Source of the DNA: Brevibacterium sp. S111
Lineage (GTDB): Bacteria > Actinomycetota > Actinomycetes > Actinomycetales > Brevibacteriaceae
Assembly (NCBI RefSeq): GCF_004745075.1
Contig: NZ_RHFH01000001.1
Location: 62,001-126,000, forward strand
DNA: 64,000 nt
Direction of reading: 5' to 3'
The position numbers were made by a program, and so were the translations under genes. Below are positions 63,644 to 64,000 of the stretch, in pieces. The stretch's first letter is position 1. Every line of letters begins with the position of its first letter. Below the pieces are notes generated by a model. It made no database searches and was not told the DNA's origin. It saw only the letters and a program-made list of their open reading frames with translations.

Positions 63644-64000
63644 TCAGTCGAAGTACGGGTCGAGTCCGAAGAAGGGGAAGATGTTCTTCCGTGTTCCCAT
63701 CACGGTCCTGTCGAGCTCGGCTTCGGGGTCGAATCCCTTCGACCACGGCTCGAAGGCTCCGTCGAATCCGTCGGTCATCGACAGCGGCGCTTCGCGCCCG
63801 GTCTTCGTCTGCGCGTAGTTCGCCCAGCGACCCGGGATGCGGGCGCCGGGTTCGATGTCGCGGCCGGCGGCGATGGCCAACAGATTCGTCCATACGCGGG
63901 GCACGACGTCGATGATCGCGTACCCGCCGCCGCCGACGGACAGCCATCTCCCCTCCGCGTGTTCGACCGCGAGGTCCCGGACCCGTTCGGCGGCGATCCG
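63644..64000 (-). CDS. Acetoin utilisation/histone deacetylase-like protein AcuC, C-terminal fragment
   Basis: The last 118 residues of a protein whose start lies beyond the window. SVGGGGYAIIDVVPRVWT is the conserved glycine-rich strand and loop of the class I/II deacetylase fold in AcuC, followed by LLAIAAGRDIEPGARIPG and the C-terminal FGLDPYFD. AcuC deacetylates acetyl-CoA synthetase in Bacillus. The 188 bp between this stop and bS22 show no gene. Confidence 0.85.
   Translation of the reverse strand, partial: RIAAERVRDLAVEHAEGRWLSVGGGGYAIIDVVPRVWTNLLAIAAGRDIEPGARIPGRWANYAQTKTGREAPLSMTDGFDGAFEPWSKGFDPEAELDRTVMGTRKNIFPFFGLDPYFD

Overview
The window is high-GC, densely coded DNA from an actinobacterium. 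The gene order (tRNA-Trp, secE, nusG, rplK, rplA next to the hadA/hadB-like pair and murB), the classical menaquinone route, Rex, a DUF3263 gene and a bS22-type mini ribosomal protein all point to Actinomycetota. The proteins look most like Micrococcales, probably Brevibacterium; that genus call is inference. The window opens inside an alcohol dehydrogenase gene and closes inside an acuC-like gene.

Layout. 1-3.2 kb: aldehyde/alcohol oxidation module (zinc alcohol dehydrogenase, ExaC-type aldehyde dehydrogenase, GAF regulator). 3.3-3.4 kb: a 78-bp perfect palindrome with a diverged copy near 0.2 kb. 3.5-10.2 kb, minus strand: hadA-like, hadB-like, murB, membrane metallophosphoesterase, tRNA-Trp, secE, nusG, rplK, rplA. 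10.3-16.1 kb: an ATP-grasp ligase paired with a NylB-like serine hydrolase, a lipoprotein, an NTF2-like protein and a terpene-cyclase-fold protein. 16.2-21.6 kb: a decayed integrative element flanked by 46-bp att repeats at the 3' end of tRNA-Met. It holds phage-like small genes, an exported protein interrupted by an amber codon and an integrase that lost its catalytic middle. 21.6-23.7 kb: tRNA-Met, tRNA-Thr and tRNA-Tyr around a glycerophosphodiesterase and a DUF1992 gene. 23.8-31.7 kb: YajQ, the metF-metE operon, a lone (p)ppGpp-synthetase-domain protein, an FprA reductase and a RarD transporter. 31.9-35.1 kb: a YtrA-type GntR/ABC operon and an ArsP-like permease.

35.1-49.3 kb: menaquinone synthesis. 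A polyprenyl diphosphate synthase, menJ-like reductase and menG lie in one operon. menF, menD, menC, menB, menE and menA are spread on both strands, interleaved with an esterase, a lipoprotein and a dienelactone-hydrolase-like protein. No canonical menH is seen.

50.4-63.5 kb, minus strand: a long, mostly overlapping run reading glutaredoxin-like protein, Rex, a HemA-HemC fusion, HemD with a degenerate methyltransferase domain, HemB, a MarR regulator, HemL, a histidine phosphatase, then ResA-like, CcdA, ResB and CcsB. The run couples heme synthesis to System II cytochrome c maturation downstream of a redox sensor, and together with the men genes it supplies respiratory-chain cofactors.

Main points of novelty are the single-ORF HemA-HemC fusion, the ATP-grasp/hydrolase pair, the tRNA-Met element with its broken integrase and amber-split exported protein, and the perfect palindrome family.
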